Positions 9,616 to 19,161 of a stretch of DNA of 64,000 bases are shown here, piece by piece. The position numbers and the translations under genes were made by a program. Below the pieces are notes generated by a model that saw nothing but the letters and a program-made list of their open reading frames with translations, was not told the DNA's origin and ran no database searches. Every line of letters begins with the position of its first letter. Positions within the stretch are counted from its first letter, which is position 1. This DNA is from an uncultured Alphaproteobacteria bacterium (GTDB taxonomy: Bacteria; Pseudomonadota; Alphaproteobacteria; RF32; CAG-239): positions 1 through 64,000 of the forward strand of contig CALXUM010000005.1 of the NCBI GenBank assembly GCA_944391685.1, written 5' to 3'.

Positions 9616-10723
9616 ATGCGAGCTGAAATTTATGAGTTAACATCTGAAATTGAGCAGTCTTTAGAGCTGCTGAGGAGGTCTCTTTGACTATGATAATTCT
9701 CGTATTCGCTTAGATGAGCTTAACTCACTGACTGCCGATGGCAATTTATGGAATAACCCTTCGTCGGCTCAAAAACTTATGACGGAAAAAAATAACCTTG
9801 AGTTTCGTTTATCATCTTTTGATGAGATGACGTCATCATTAAAAGACTTAACAGATTTATCGGAGTTGGCGGAATCTGAAAACGACGAACAAGTAATTTC
9901 TGACGTGATTTCACAGCTGGAAGCACTAAAAGCAAAAGTCAAGCACGGGGAACTTGAGGCTTTATTGTCAGGAGAAGTTGACGCTAACGATACTTATCTT
10001 GAAGTCCATTCCGGCAGCGGCGGAACCGAGGCTCAAGATTGGGCTGAAATGCTTTTGCGTATGTACACCCGCTGGGCTGAATCCCATAATTATAAAGTTG
10101 AATATGTTGAAGAAACCGAAGGAGACGTTGCCGGTATAAAGTCAGCTACCATAAAAATTTGCGGACATAATGCCTATGGTTGGTTAAAATCAGAAAGCGG
10201 AGTACACAGACTTGTGCGGATATCTCCGTTTGACAGTAATGCTCGTCGTCACACCAGCTTTGCCTCGGTAGGGGTTTATCCGGTAATTGATGACGAAATA
10301 GAAATAAATATTAATGAAAATGATTGTCGTGTTGATACTTATCGAGCTTCCGGTGCCGGCGGACAACATATTAACAAGACCGATTCTGCTGTTCGCATAA
10401 CTCATATTCCGACCGGCATTGTTGTCCAGTGTCAAAACCAACGTTCTCAATTTCAAAACCGAGATGCAGCTTGGAAAATGTTAAAAGCCAGATTATATGA
10501 GTTAGAGCTTAAAAAACGAGAGGCAGCAGCCGAGGCAGAAAGAGATGCCCAAGGTGATAACGGTTGGGGCTATCAAATCCGTTCATATGTTTTGCAACCA
10601 TATAAAATGGTAAAAGACTTACGAACCAATGCCGAAACATCAGATACCAAAGCAGTTTTGGACGGTGATATCGATATGTTTTTATCAGCAGCTTTAGCTG
10701 ATAAGGTAGGTAAAAATGAATAA
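9616..10723 (+). CDS. prfB: Peptide chain release factor 2, made by programmed +1 frameshift
   Basis: RF2 recognises UGA and UAA. Translation starts at an ATG doublet (9613/9616; 9616 gives the usual MRAE start and the better spacing from GGGA). The first frame runs 23 codons to an in-frame TGA at 9685-9687. A +1 slip at CTT-T places the ribosome in the frame that starts GAC TAT GAT at 9686 and continues to 10723, giving about 368 residues, the normal RF2 length. The specificity tripeptide SPF is in RISPFDS and the catalytic GGQ in SGAGGQHINK. Taking the ATG at 9779 as the start would remove the N-terminal domain. The stop overlaps the next gene by 8 bases. Confidence 0.95.
9673..9687 (+). 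promoter_or_regulatory. prfB programmed frameshift site
   Basis: AGGAGG (9673-9678) is followed by TCT, then the slippery CTT and TGA (9685-9687). The Shine-Dalgarno-like sequence is at the same distance from CTT-TGA as in E. coli prfB (AGG GGG TAT CTT TGA). This lets RF2 level control its own synthesis: scarce RF2 slows termination at UGA and favours the +1 slip. Confidence 0.95.
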
Positions 10724-11555
10724 AAGTAATGTACTGAAGTTTATTGTATTTTTAGTAGCCTGTTACATTGTTTTTTGTCTTTGTGTTTACCTAAAGCCAC
10801 AGTGGTTTTTCTATAATCCGACCACCACCGCCTCAAATCTTAAAACAGCGAGAGTAAAAGGATATCCGGCAACTAAAGTTGAGTATAAAGCGACAGACGG
10901 ACAAGAACTTTATGCCTGGTTTACTAAGCCGCAAACAAAGGGACAAGTAATAGTTTTTATGCATGGTAATTCTTATAATATTGAAAAATTTTATTATAAG
11001 ATGCTTCCTCTTATTAAAGCAGGTTATGGTACGATGATGCCTGAATACAGAGGTTTTGGCGATATCGAAGGCACAATAACGCAAGAAACTATTGGTTCAG
11101 ACGGAATAGCTGCCATTGAATGGCTTTATTCTCAAGGTTATAAGAATAAAGACATTATTGTTTACGGTATGTCTTTGGGGTCATACGCGGCAACCAATGC
11201 TGTTTATACTTTGGGGCAAAAAAATTCTTTTGCCGGTTTGATCTTGGAAGTTCCGTTTGATAATCTTCCCAATGTTGTCCGTGAAGTAGTCTTATTTCCG
11301 TTTCCGCTTTCTTTAATAATAAAAGATGAATATGATAACATATCAAAAATATCTAAGATAAACACACCACTCTTGATAATGGGGGGTAGTGAAGATAAAA
11401 CAGTTCCGGTTAATTTAGCAAAAAATTTATTTTCACAAGCTGTTGAACCTAAAAAAATAATTGTTTATGAAGGAGCAGAGCATAATAATTTATATGATTT
11501 CAAAAATTATCAGGACATCATAAACTGGTTGCAGACAAATGAAAAAACTAGATAA
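10716..11555 (+). CDS. Membrane-anchored alpha/beta hydrolase (Bem46/YfhR type)
   Basis: Serine hydrolase of unknown substrate. A single N-terminal membrane helix (about 6-27) is followed by an alpha/beta-hydrolase fold. The oxyanion motif is in FMHGNSYN, the nucleophile elbow is GMSLGS, the acid is in GSEDKTVP and the His is in EGAEHNNLYD. This order and length match the Bem46/YfhR proteins, which are inner-membrane proteins of poorly known function. It overlaps prfB by 8 bases and the following AsmA-like gene by 17 bases, so it sits inside a tightly packed operon. Confidence 0.8.
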   Translation: MNKSNVLKFIVFLVACYIVFCLCVYLKPQWFFYNPTTTASNLKTARVKGYPATKVEYKATDGQELYAWFTKPQTKGQVIVFMHGNSYNIEKFYYKMLPLIKAGYGTMMPEYRGFGDIEGTITQETIGSDGIAAIEWLYSQGYKNKDIIVYGMSLGSYAATNAVYTLGQKNSFAGLILEVPFDNLPNVVREVVLFPFPLSLIIKDEYDNISKISKINTPLLIMGGSEDKTVPVNLAKNLFSQAVEPKKIIVYEGAEHNNLYDFKNYQDIINWLQTNEKTR

Positions 11556-14500
11556 TCGCAAATACAGGCTTCGCCGAATTTTTGACTATATTGGAGTTAT
11601 CTTTCTGATAACGCTACTATTGTTTATTTGGCAATTATATCGTGGAGCAATAGCGGTTCCTTTTCTAAAACCATACATAATCAAGGCCCTAAATCATGAT
11701 GATACCGAATATCAGGTTACCTTAGATGAAGTAAATCTTGAACTTGTAAGATCCATAAAACCATTACGCATTATTGCCACCAATGTTGTTTATCGTAAAA
11801 ATAATGAGGAACTGATTGTCAATGCCCCTCGTACATCAGTATCTTTTAGTATAAAGGCTTTGTTAAACGGTGTCATTGCTCCAAGCTCAATAGAGATAGA
11901 CAAACCAAAGGTTTATATTTTTACCAGCTATGGCATCAATAAAGAAAAAAAAGAAAATGTAAGCCAGAAAAAATTGGAATATTATTTTGACTATATGCAA
12001 GATTTTATGGAAAGATTTAATTCTGAAGATCAATCATACCCTGAAAGTTATATTAATGATATAGAAATCAACAATGCAGAAGTAGAATTTCATGAAGTTG
12101 ATCTTGGCAAAAAATGGGTTTTTTCAGATGTCAATTATCATTTTGACCGTGGTTTTACGGGTATAGAAACCGATATAAGTGCTTTGCTAAAATTTAACGG
12201 AGTTCCATCTTCTGTTGGACTTGAAGCGGTATACCGTTCAATGAGCAATAAAATGGCATTGCGTTTCTATTTTGCTGATATTATACCGGCCAACTTGATG
12301 GATCTGTTAACTATAGAAGGTAAAGATGAACTCTATAAAGTTAATGTTCCTTTTAATGGAACGATAGAGGCAATGATTAACCTTGAAGAGGTAATAAAAA
12401 ATAAAAATGATTTGTTAAACGGTATGGATAAAGCCGTTGAAAAAATTAACTTTGCTCTTGAAGGCGGGCAGGGATATGTTGCTTTTTCAGATAATAAGGA
12501 GCAAGATTATAAAATATCATCACTGTCTTTTAATGGTGAAATAAGCGGAGGCTTAGATAAATTAAGTATTGATAATGCAATTTTAAATCTTGATGGCCAA
12601 AAGGCAATTTTAGGTTTGGAAGCAAACGGTATAAAAGATTATTTATTAGCCTCATCTCTTGATAAATTGAAACTGGCTCTCAAGGCACAAGTTCCATATT
12701 TAAAAGTTAATGATCTATATGATTATTGGCCACAATACATTGCCACCAAAGCATGGAATTGGTGCAAAGCAAGCCTTTTTGACGGCGAGATAACAGATGC
12801 CGGTTTTACCTTTAATTTCGCTTACGATAAAAAAGGCAAAAAACTTGCCTTTACAGGTCTTGATGGTCAGGCAAAAGTCTCCGGAGCATCACTGGATTAT
12901 TTGACCGGTATGCCTAAAGTTACAGATATTTACGGAACGGTAAATTTTGCCACAGACAGTTTAAAGATTATATTTGATAAAGGAGTTTCAGACGATGTTA
13001 TTGTTAACCAAGGTTATGTCTATCTTTATGATTTGAATAAGAATGATAACTTCGCCAAAATTAATTTAGATGCGGTTGGTTCGATAAAAGATGTTTTAAA
13101 ATTGATTGATCATAAACCTTTAGGCTACACATCTGAGATGGGAATAAATCCCGACACCATCAAAGGTAGTGCAACGACAAATCTTGATTTGGAATTTGAA
13201 TTAAAAGAAAACTTAACTCCTGAAGAGGTTAAAGTAGCGGTAAAATCAAAACTTGTAGATGTTGTGATTGAAAAAGTCATCAAAGGAAAAGCTATAGAAG
13301 CAAAAAAATTAGATCTAGAAGTCAGTAATTCAGGGCTTCTTATTAGTGGAGTTACCAGCTTTGAAGGAATTCCGATAAATCTTGTTTGGAATGAAAATTT
13401 TGATAGCAAAGAATACCAAAGTCGTTATCAATTAAGCTTTAATTTTGACAGTAATTTAAGACAGAAGCTGGGCATTGATTTTTCAGCACTTGAAAGCCCG
13501 TTTGTTGAAGGCTCTATACCGGCACAAGCTGTTATAACTTCATACAAAGGTGATAAGATGCAAATAGATGTTAACGGTAATTTACAAGGGGCCGACATAG
13601 ATTATGGCTTTTTAGGATTTAAGAAAAAATCTGGTGTTGAAGGTGTTGTTTCTGCTCGCATTGATTTAGAACAAGGAAGCATTAAATCAATTCCGATGAT
13701 TAGCCTCTCTAAACCTGAATTTAATCTAAAAGGTAAAATTTTATTTAGTAAACAAGGGGATATTCAAAGTATTGATATTGAAGATATTAAGGGAGAAAAA
13801 ACATCTGCCAAAGCAAAGATTGACTTTATAAAAGATAAAACTGAAAAATTAAAAATCACAATTTCCGGTAACAGTTATAATCTATCAGATTTCTTTAGTA
13901 AAGATGAAGAAGATATAAAAGAGGCTAAAGAACGCCGCCGTTTATTAAAGCTTGAAGACAGATTCAAACCCGAACAAGAAGATGATAACCAATGGGAAAA
14001 TGTTAGTGATATGGACATTAATATTGCGGTAAATAGTCTTTGGACCAATAAAGATATTGCTATTAATAATTTTGCTGGTTCTGCCCAAATTCGCAATAAA
14101 ACAGGAATTGAAAGTATGCACCTTATAGGTAGCTTTCCTTCAAGCCGTAAAAATTCAAAAACGGTTTCCAGATTAAAACTTGATTATGTTCCTCGCCCTA
14201 ATAAAGAATATTTATTGACGGTTGAAAGTGATGATGCCGGCTCCACTTTGAAGTTTTTACGCCTTTATGATGATATGAGCGGAGGTACATTAAGCATAAA
14301 TGCCAAACGCGGAGCCGATAAAAATATGATTGGCCATGCCAAAATCAGAGACTTTAATATACATAATACCCCGGTTTTTGCCAAATTGCTTACTGTAGCA
14401 TCTTTAAGTGGTATGGTTAATCTTTTAACCGGAGACGGCATGGCTTTTTCACATTTTGATGCTCCGTTTGAGTATCAACAAAATATTTTAAAAGTAAATG

Positions 14501-14796
14501 ATGCTAAAGCTTTTGGTAATGTACTCGGAATAAGTGGCAAAGGATCTTATAATATGCGATATCAGGAGTTTGATATTAAAGGATTAATTGCTCCGGCATA
14601 TCGCCTCAATACATTTATTGGTAACATTCCTCTTGTTGGTAGCCTTTTGAGTGGTAAAGATGGCACGGTATTTGCCGCTAATTATAGCATCACCGGAGAT
14701 ATTGATGATCCTAAAATTAGCATTAATCCGCTTTCGGCCCTTAGTCCAAACTCACTAAAAGACGCGCTTAACTCTTTATTTGGAAACAAAGAATGA
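11539..14796 (+). CDS. AsmA/YhdP-family envelope protein (DUF3971-like)
   Basis: Very large (1085 residues) protein with one N-terminal membrane helix (about 15-37) and then beta-rich repeats across the periplasm, ending in an AsmA-like C-terminal region (LLTVASLSGMVNLLTGDGMAFSHFD region, about 950-1075). The YhdP/TamB/AsmA families form elongated grooves that are proposed to carry phospholipids between the two membranes. The ends and the 'GKGSYNMRYQEFDIKG' strand pattern fit YhdP best. The upstream gene overlaps its start by 17 bases and its last four bases overlap the next gene. Functional assignment to lipid transport is by family, not by direct motif. Confidence 0.8.
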   Translation: MKKLDNRKYRLRRIFDYIGVIFLITLLLFIWQLYRGAIAVPFLKPYIIKALNHDDTEYQVTLDEVNLELVRSIKPLRIIATNVVYRKNNEELIVNAPRTSVSFSIKALLNGVIAPSSIEIDKPKVYIFTSYGINKEKKENVSQKKLEYYFDYMQDFMERFNSEDQSYPESYINDIEINNAEVEFHEVDLGKKWVFSDVNYHFDRGFTGIETDISALLKFNGVPSSVGLEAVYRSMSNKMALRFYFADIIPANLMDLLTIEGKDELYKVNVPFNGTIEAMINLEEVIKNKNDLLNGMDKAVEKINFALEGGQGYVAFSDNKEQDYKISSLSFNGEISGGLDKLSIDNAILNLDGQKAILGLEANGIKDYLLASSLDKLKLALKAQVPYLKVNDLYDYWPQYIATKAWNWCKASLFDGEITDAGFTFNFAYDKKGKKLAFTGLDGQAKVSGASLDYLTGMPKVTDIYGTVNFATDSLKIIFDKGVSDDVIVNQGYVYLYDLNKNDNFAKINLDAVGSIKDVLKLIDHKPLGYTSEMGINPDTIKGSATTNLDLEFELKENLTPEEVKVAVKSKLVDVVIEKVIKGKAIEAKKLDLEVSNSGLLISGVTSFEGIPINLVWNENFDSKEYQSRYQLSFNFDSNLRQKLGIDFSALESPFVEGSIPAQAVITSYKGDKMQIDVNGNLQGADIDYGFLGFKKKSGVEGVVSARIDLEQGSIKSIPMISLSKPEFNLKGKILFSKQGDIQSIDIEDIKGEKTSAKAKIDFIKDKTEKLKITISGNSYNLSDFFSKDEEDIKEAKERRRLLKLEDRFKPEQEDDNQWENVSDMDINIAVNSLWTNKDIAINNFAGSAQIRNKTGIESMHLIGSFPSSRKNSKTVSRLKLDYVPRPNKEYLLTVESDDAGSTLKFLRLYDDMSGGTLSINAKRGADKNMIGHAKIRDFNIHNTPVFAKLLTVASLSGMVNLLTGDGMAFSHFDAPFEYQQNILKVNDAKAFGNVLGISGKGSYNMRYQEFDIKGLIAPAYRLNTFIGNIPLVGSLLSGKDGTVFAANYSITGDIDDPKISINPLSALSPNSLKDALNSLFGNKE

Positions 14797-15275
14797 GTAA
14801 GATAAAAATAGGTTTAGACTACCACGGGGTTATTAGCCGTCATCCACATTGTTTTTCCCAATTAAGTAAAGAAGTTTTATCAAGAGGGTATGAACTCCAC
14901 ATTATTACCGGAGGTCCTCAAAAAATCATAGAAAACAGATTAAAACAAGAACATATTTACTACAGTCATATTTTTGCAATTTTAGATTATTATGAAACTC
15001 TTGGAGAGGTAAAATATTTTTCTAATGGTGAGTTCAAGATTGATGATATGCTATGGAATAAGGCTAAAGCAGAATATTGTCTTAAAAACAATATAGATAT
15101 TCATATTGATGATAGCTTTTGTTATGGCCGCTGGTTTAACACTCCGTATTGTTTCTATGATCCTCATGAACAAATATGTATGATAAATAATTTATATAAA
15201 ATAAATTTTAATCAATCTCCTCTTAAAATCTTAGAAGAAATAGAAAATTTTGTTTGTTTGAATAAAACTTTTTAA
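14793..15275 (+). CDS. Small HAD-like protein, function unknown
   Basis: A 160-residue cytoplasmic protein. The N-terminus KIGLDYHGVIS looks like HAD motif I (DxDxV/T), but the second acid is His, so phosphatase chemistry may be altered. A possible motif II Thr is in HIITGGP, and IHIDDSF near residue 106 could be motif IV. It begins with an ATGA overlap with the AsmA-like gene, so the two are translationally coupled. Short HAD-like proteins of this kind act on nucleotides or sugars in other systems; nothing here points to a substrate. Confidence 0.6.
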   Translation: MSKIKIGLDYHGVISRHPHCFSQLSKEVLSRGYELHIITGGPQKIIENRLKQEHIYYSHIFAILDYYETLGEVKYFSNGEFKIDDMLWNKAKAEYCLKNNIDIHIDDSFCYGRWFNTPYCFYDPHEQICMINNLYKINFNQSPLKILEEIENFVCLNKTF

Positions 15276-15335
15276 AGCTTTACTATTTTTTTAGATATTT
15301 TTTGTATTAAATAACCAAATTAAAAGGTACATTTA

Positions 15336-16019
15336 ATGATTCGGGAAGAGATTGTTCATATAAATGAAATACCGAAAAAACTTTTGGTATTCTTACATGG
15401 TTATATAGACAGTTCAGATTCTATAGACCGTAAGATTTCTCTTCTTGATAATCTTCAAGATTTTGCCATTCATATTCCGCAAGCTCCACTTGAATGTGAA
15501 ATTCATGAAAGTAAACGTCAATGGTATTCCATGCATAAATTTGATCCCGAAGATGAACGCAGAACCGTGCCTACAATGGACGAATGTATAGCATTATACA
15601 ATAGAATGGCCCCAGGTCTTGCCGAAGCTAATGATTATATTCAACCTTATATTGAAAACGCCCTAGATGAGTATGGACTGGATTATAAAGATCTATTTTT
15701 GTGTGGCTTTTCTCAAGGAGCTATGTGTGCTTTATATACTGGGCTAATGTTTCCCCAAAAAATAGGCGGTGTTATAAGTTTTAGTGGAATTCTTGCCGGA
15801 CACAAACGAGCACTAAAAGAGGCAAAAACTCACCCTGACATTCTGCTCATACATGGAAACTCTGATAACTTGGTGCGTTACGAAGCTATGGATTTTACAG
15901 CTTCAAAATTAAAAGAAATAGGTTGTAAAGTTGAGACCTACACGGTTAAAAACGGTAATCATATGATAACCCCAGATGCTTTGGTTCAGGCCGCATATTT
16001 TATTAGAGATAGAGTTTAG
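15336..16019 (+). CDS. Phospholipase/carboxylesterase-family serine hydrolase (YpfH-like)
   Basis: Alpha/beta hydrolase of the lysophospholipase/carboxylesterase family. It has no signal peptide. The nucleophile Ser is in GFSQGA, the catalytic Asp in HGNSDNLV and the His in NGNHMITPD. The N-terminal strand LLVFLHGYIDSSDS supplies the oxyanion region. At 227 residues it matches bacterial YpfH-type esterases. An AAAAGG ribosome site precedes the ATG. The end overlaps the convergent amino-acid binding protein gene by four bases. The physiological substrate is unknown. Confidence 0.8.
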   Translation: MIREEIVHINEIPKKLLVFLHGYIDSSDSIDRKISLLDNLQDFAIHIPQAPLECEIHESKRQWYSMHKFDPEDERRTVPTMDECIALYNRMAPGLAEANDYIQPYIENALDEYGLDYKDLFLCGFSQGAMCALYTGLMFPQKIGGVISFSGILAGHKRALKEAKTHPDILLIHGNSDNLVRYEAMDFTASKLKEIGCKVETYTVKNGNHMITPDALVQAAYFIRDRV

Positions 16020-17035
16020 AGGAAAGGTTGAGCTGAAATAAGTCCGCCTTTTTCTAACAAATAATTCTTTTTCCTTTCAATTTGTAGTGGAGAATCTTCA
16101 CCCAAATTACGTTCATAAATTTCACCATAATTACCTCGTTGTTCAACAGCCTTTTTAACCCAATCAGGATATACGCCGAACTCTTTCCATAATTCCATGT
16201 CTACCCCTAATAAATTACGAAGGGAAGGGTCGTTCAATCCGATAAAGGTATTAACATTTTTCGAGTTCATTCCTTGTTGTTCAGCAAGTTTTAATGCATT
16301 TATTATCCATTTTGTAGTTATGCGTAGAGAAGAATTATCTTTGTGTACATAAGCAAAAATAGGACGATATGATATTATTTCAGGTAAAACATTGGTTTCA
16401 TCATTTTTAGCGACTAAAGAATTGGCAATACCTTTAAGATAAATTTCACTTCCGCTTATGAGTTGGCAACGGTTAAGATAGAATGCTTCTTTGGCGGCAT
16501 TTAAGTTAGGAAACTCTAAAATTTTAAATTCTAAAGCATAGCGATGATTAAATTCATTTAAGTTTGCCAAGTCCATTGAATCCGCCAAAACACAAACCTT
16601 ACTTCCCTTAAAATCTTCCATCGAAGAACTGTTTGTTTTTTTGCGAGATGCAAAAACTTGTTTGTCATAATACAAAAGATCAACCGCATTTATGGGCTTT
16701 GTTATTTCTTGCTTGGCGGATAATACATTATTACCCAACATAATATCCACTTTGTTATTATCCAGAGCCCAGGCTATTTTATCAGCCGGTACATCACGAA
16801 GCTTAAAACTTTCAGGATTGCCTAAAATAGCATGAGCAAAAGTACGACATATATCAGCATCTATTCCACGCCAAATTTTAGCCTCATCTTTATAAGCTAA
16901 TGTCTTTCCGCTTAAATCAGTTCCGCAAATAATGTATCCTCGATTATTGATATAACGTAATCCGGCATCGGCAGCTAAAGCTGCTGATGAATAAGCTAAA
17001 CAACAAAAATAAAAAAATACTGTTTTAAGTTTCAT
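16016..17035 (-). CDS. Periplasmic amino-acid ABC transporter substrate-binding protein (AapJ-like)
   Basis: Type II periplasmic binding protein, best matching the general L-amino acid receptor AapJ group: the mature start reads LRYINNRGYIICGTDLSG, followed by the ligand-binding segment WRGIDADICR. The start is set at the ATG at 17035, because it opens a clean signal peptide (MKLKTVFF to SAALA); a TTG 12 bases further upstream is possible but poor. No permease or ATPase gene is adjacent, so the rest of the transporter must be elsewhere, or the protein is an orphan receptor. Its 3' end overlaps the convergent esterase gene by four bases. Confidence 0.8.
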   Translation of the reverse strand: MKLKTVFFYFCCLAYSSAALAADAGLRYINNRGYIICGTDLSGKTLAYKDEAKIWRGIDADICRTFAHAILGNPESFKLRDVPADKIAWALDNNKVDIMLGNNVLSAKQEITKPINAVDLLYYDKQVFASRKKTNSSSMEDFKGSKVCVLADSMDLANLNEFNHRYALEFKILEFPNLNAAKEAFYLNRCQLISGSEIYLKGIANSLVAKNDETNVLPEIISYRPIFAYVHKDNSSLRITTKWIINALKLAEQQGMNSKNVNTFIGLNDPSLRNLLGVDMELWKEFGVYPDWVKKAVEQRGNYGEIYERNLGEDSPLQIERKKNYLLEKGGLISAQPFL

Positions 17036-17092
17036 TTTATTAACCAATTTATGCTAAAATAAAAACATAATAAAAGTATAAGGCAAAATTTT

Positions 17093-17746
17093 ATGAAAAG
17101 TAACTTTTTTTTACGAGTTATTATCGCAGTTTTAATGTTTTTTTATTCTTTTTCTTTATGTGCCGCTCCGGTTAAAGAAAAAGATGCCCTGCATTGGGCA
17201 GATGAAAAAGGCCGCTTATTGCTTGAAACTTTTCAAATTAAAGATTTAAATACCAGATATTCTGAGTTAGATAAACTGTTACTTTCAAATGTTGACTTAG
17301 ATTATATTTCACAATTTATCATCGGCAAATATTGGAAAACCATGACCGATGAGCAGAAAATAAAATATCAAGATATCTTCAAACGATATGCTTTAGGAAC
17401 ATATAAGAGGTTTCCTCTGGATTTTGCCGACAGTATAACCTATAAGTTGGGCTCGGCACAAAATGATGGCGAGTTTACGTTAGTTTCTGCCGTGGTTAAC
17501 GTAAGCTTGGATCCTTCACAGCCGCCGCAGGATTTTTTGCTACAATTTAGAATCTGGCAAAAAGATGGTAAGATCCTACTCGTTGATATTAAATTGGCCG
17601 AAAGCAGCCTGATTTTGTCTTACCGCAGCAAGTTTTATGAAATGATAGCAAGTCTGGACGGAGAAATGGAGTGGTTTTTGGAAGATCTGGAAGCTCAGAC
17701 CATATCCATTGAGAGGAGTAATTTACGTCAGTTGGGCAGATTATAA
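17093..17746 (+). CDS. mlaC: MlaC-family phospholipid-binding periplasmic protein
   Basis: Member of the MlaC/Ttg2D family, soluble carriers that shuttle phospholipids between outer-membrane MlaA and the inner-membrane MlaFEDB transporter. A signal peptide (about 1-24, ending SLCAA) precedes a helical/beta domain with the typical FIIGKYWKTMTDEQ and IFKRYALGTY segments; the family signature 'G.YWR..s..Q' is recognisable. The 217-residue length is normal. It is divergent from the AapJ-like gene and no other mla gene is near. The short gap to gltX (73 bases) shows no clear terminator. Confidence 0.82.
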   Translation: MKSNFFLRVIIAVLMFFYSFSLCAAPVKEKDALHWADEKGRLLLETFQIKDLNTRYSELDKLLLSNVDLDYISQFIIGKYWKTMTDEQKIKYQDIFKRYALGTYKRFPLDFADSITYKLGSAQNDGEFTLVSAVVNVSLDPSQPPQDFLLQFRIWQKDGKILLVDIKLAESSLILSYRSKFYEMIASLDGEMEWFLEDLEAQTISIERSNLRQLGRL

Positions 17747-17819
17747 AAATATCCTTGAATTTATAACATAAAGCTTATAATATCATGCCAAAGTTTTAAT
17801 AACACGGAATATTGTTTCA

Positions 17820-19142
17820 ATGAGTAATGTAAAAGTAAGATTTGCGCCGAGCCCTACGGGTTATATGCATATCGGCAACACCCGTACGGCGGTTTTTAAC
17901 TGGTTGTTGGCTCTCAAACTTGGTGGAAGTTTCATGTTACGCATAGATGATACAGATGTCTTGCGTTCAAAGCCTGAATATGAGGCCGCCATCAGAGATA
18001 TTTTAACCTGGCTTGGAATTTCTTGGTCGGAAGAAGCCAGACAGTCAGCCCGTTTAGATAGATATAAAGAAGTTGTTGAAAAGCTCAAAGCCGAAGGCCG
18101 TATTTATGCTTGCTATGAAACGGCAGAAGAGCTTGAGGTTATGCGCAAGCAGCTGATGACCAAAGGTTTGCCGCCAATTTATGATCGCCGAGCTTTAAAG
18201 TTGACGGCAAAAGAGATCGCAGCCTATGAGGCAGAAGGTAGAAAACCGCATTATCGTTTTAAATTAATTCCCGGTATAATTGAATGGGATGATATGGTTA
18301 GAGGTAAATGCCGTTATGATGCCGCCAATTTGGCTGATCCGGTAATCATTAGAGAAGATGGCAGTTTCTTATATCATCTTCCGTCGGTTATAGATGATGC
18401 TGATTTTGGCATCACTCATATTATCCGTGGAGAAGATCACGTTACAAATACTGCATCACAAATTCAAATGTTTGAGGCACTGGGAGCAAAAATTCCGCAG
18501 TTTGCTCACCTACCGTTGTTAACAGGCAGTGAAGGCAAATTGTCTAAACGTTTGGGTTCTTTGGGCGTAAGAGAACTCCGTGCCGAGGGAATGGAAGCCA
18601 TGGCCATTTCATCATTTTTAGCCAAGTTAGGTACTTCTGAGGCCATAGAGCCATATTATGATTGGTCATCTCTGGCCGCAACTTTAGATCTGAACAAACT
18701 TGGGCGTTCACAGCCACGTTTTGATGAAGAAGAATTAAAGTTGTTTAACACTCGCTATGTTCACACCTTACCATACGAAAAAGTAAAAGACAGAATAGAT
18801 GCCGATTCGTCTTTCTGGAATGCCGTACGTGGTAATTTGAATATAGTTGAAGATGTTGTTGAATGGGAAAATATTTGCCACAAAAAACTTAAACCAATTG
18901 TTGAAGATAAAGAGCTAACATCTTTGGCTGCGGAGCTTTTACCAGCTGAGCCATGGGATGAGAACACTTTTTCCGATTGGAGTGAAGCCGTAAAAAATCA
19001 AAGCGGCAAAAAAGGCAAATCCTTGTTCCATCCGTTACGCCTGGCTTTAACGGCTCAGGAAAACGGTCCGGAATTAAAGAAACTTTTACCGCTCATCGGT
19101 AGAGAAAGAGCATTCAAACGCCTTAACGGGCAAGAGGCTTAA
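17820..19142 (+). CDS. gltX: Glutamyl-tRNA synthetase
   Basis: Class I synthetase that charges tRNA-Glu. The ATP-binding HIGH motif is HIGN at 17-20 after FAPSPTGYM, and the KMSKS motif appears as KLSKRLG. The protein is 440 residues, a little short but with complete catalytic and anticodon-binding regions. Alphaproteobacteria often carry two GltX paralogues, one of which can charge tRNA-Gln for the amidotransferase route; which one this is cannot be told from the sequence alone. cysS follows after 19 bases, so the two form one operon closed by the terminator at 20545. Confidence 0.94.
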   Translation: MSNVKVRFAPSPTGYMHIGNTRTAVFNWLLALKLGGSFMLRIDDTDVLRSKPEYEAAIRDILTWLGISWSEEARQSARLDRYKEVVEKLKAEGRIYACYETAEELEVMRKQLMTKGLPPIYDRRALKLTAKEIAAYEAEGRKPHYRFKLIPGIIEWDDMVRGKCRYDAANLADPVIIREDGSFLYHLPSVIDDADFGITHIIRGEDHVTNTASQIQMFEALGAKIPQFAHLPLLTGSEGKLSKRLGSLGVRELRAEGMEAMAISSFLAKLGTSEAIEPYYDWSSLAATLDLNKLGRSQPRFDEEELKLFNTRYVHTLPYEKVKDRIDADSSFWNAVRGNLNIVEDVVEWENICHKKLKPIVEDKELTSLAAELLPAEPWDENTFSDWSEAVKNQSGKKGKSLFHPLRLALTAQENGPELKKLLPLIGRERAFKRLNGQEA

Positions 19143-19161
19143 AATTTTTAGTGAGAATACT

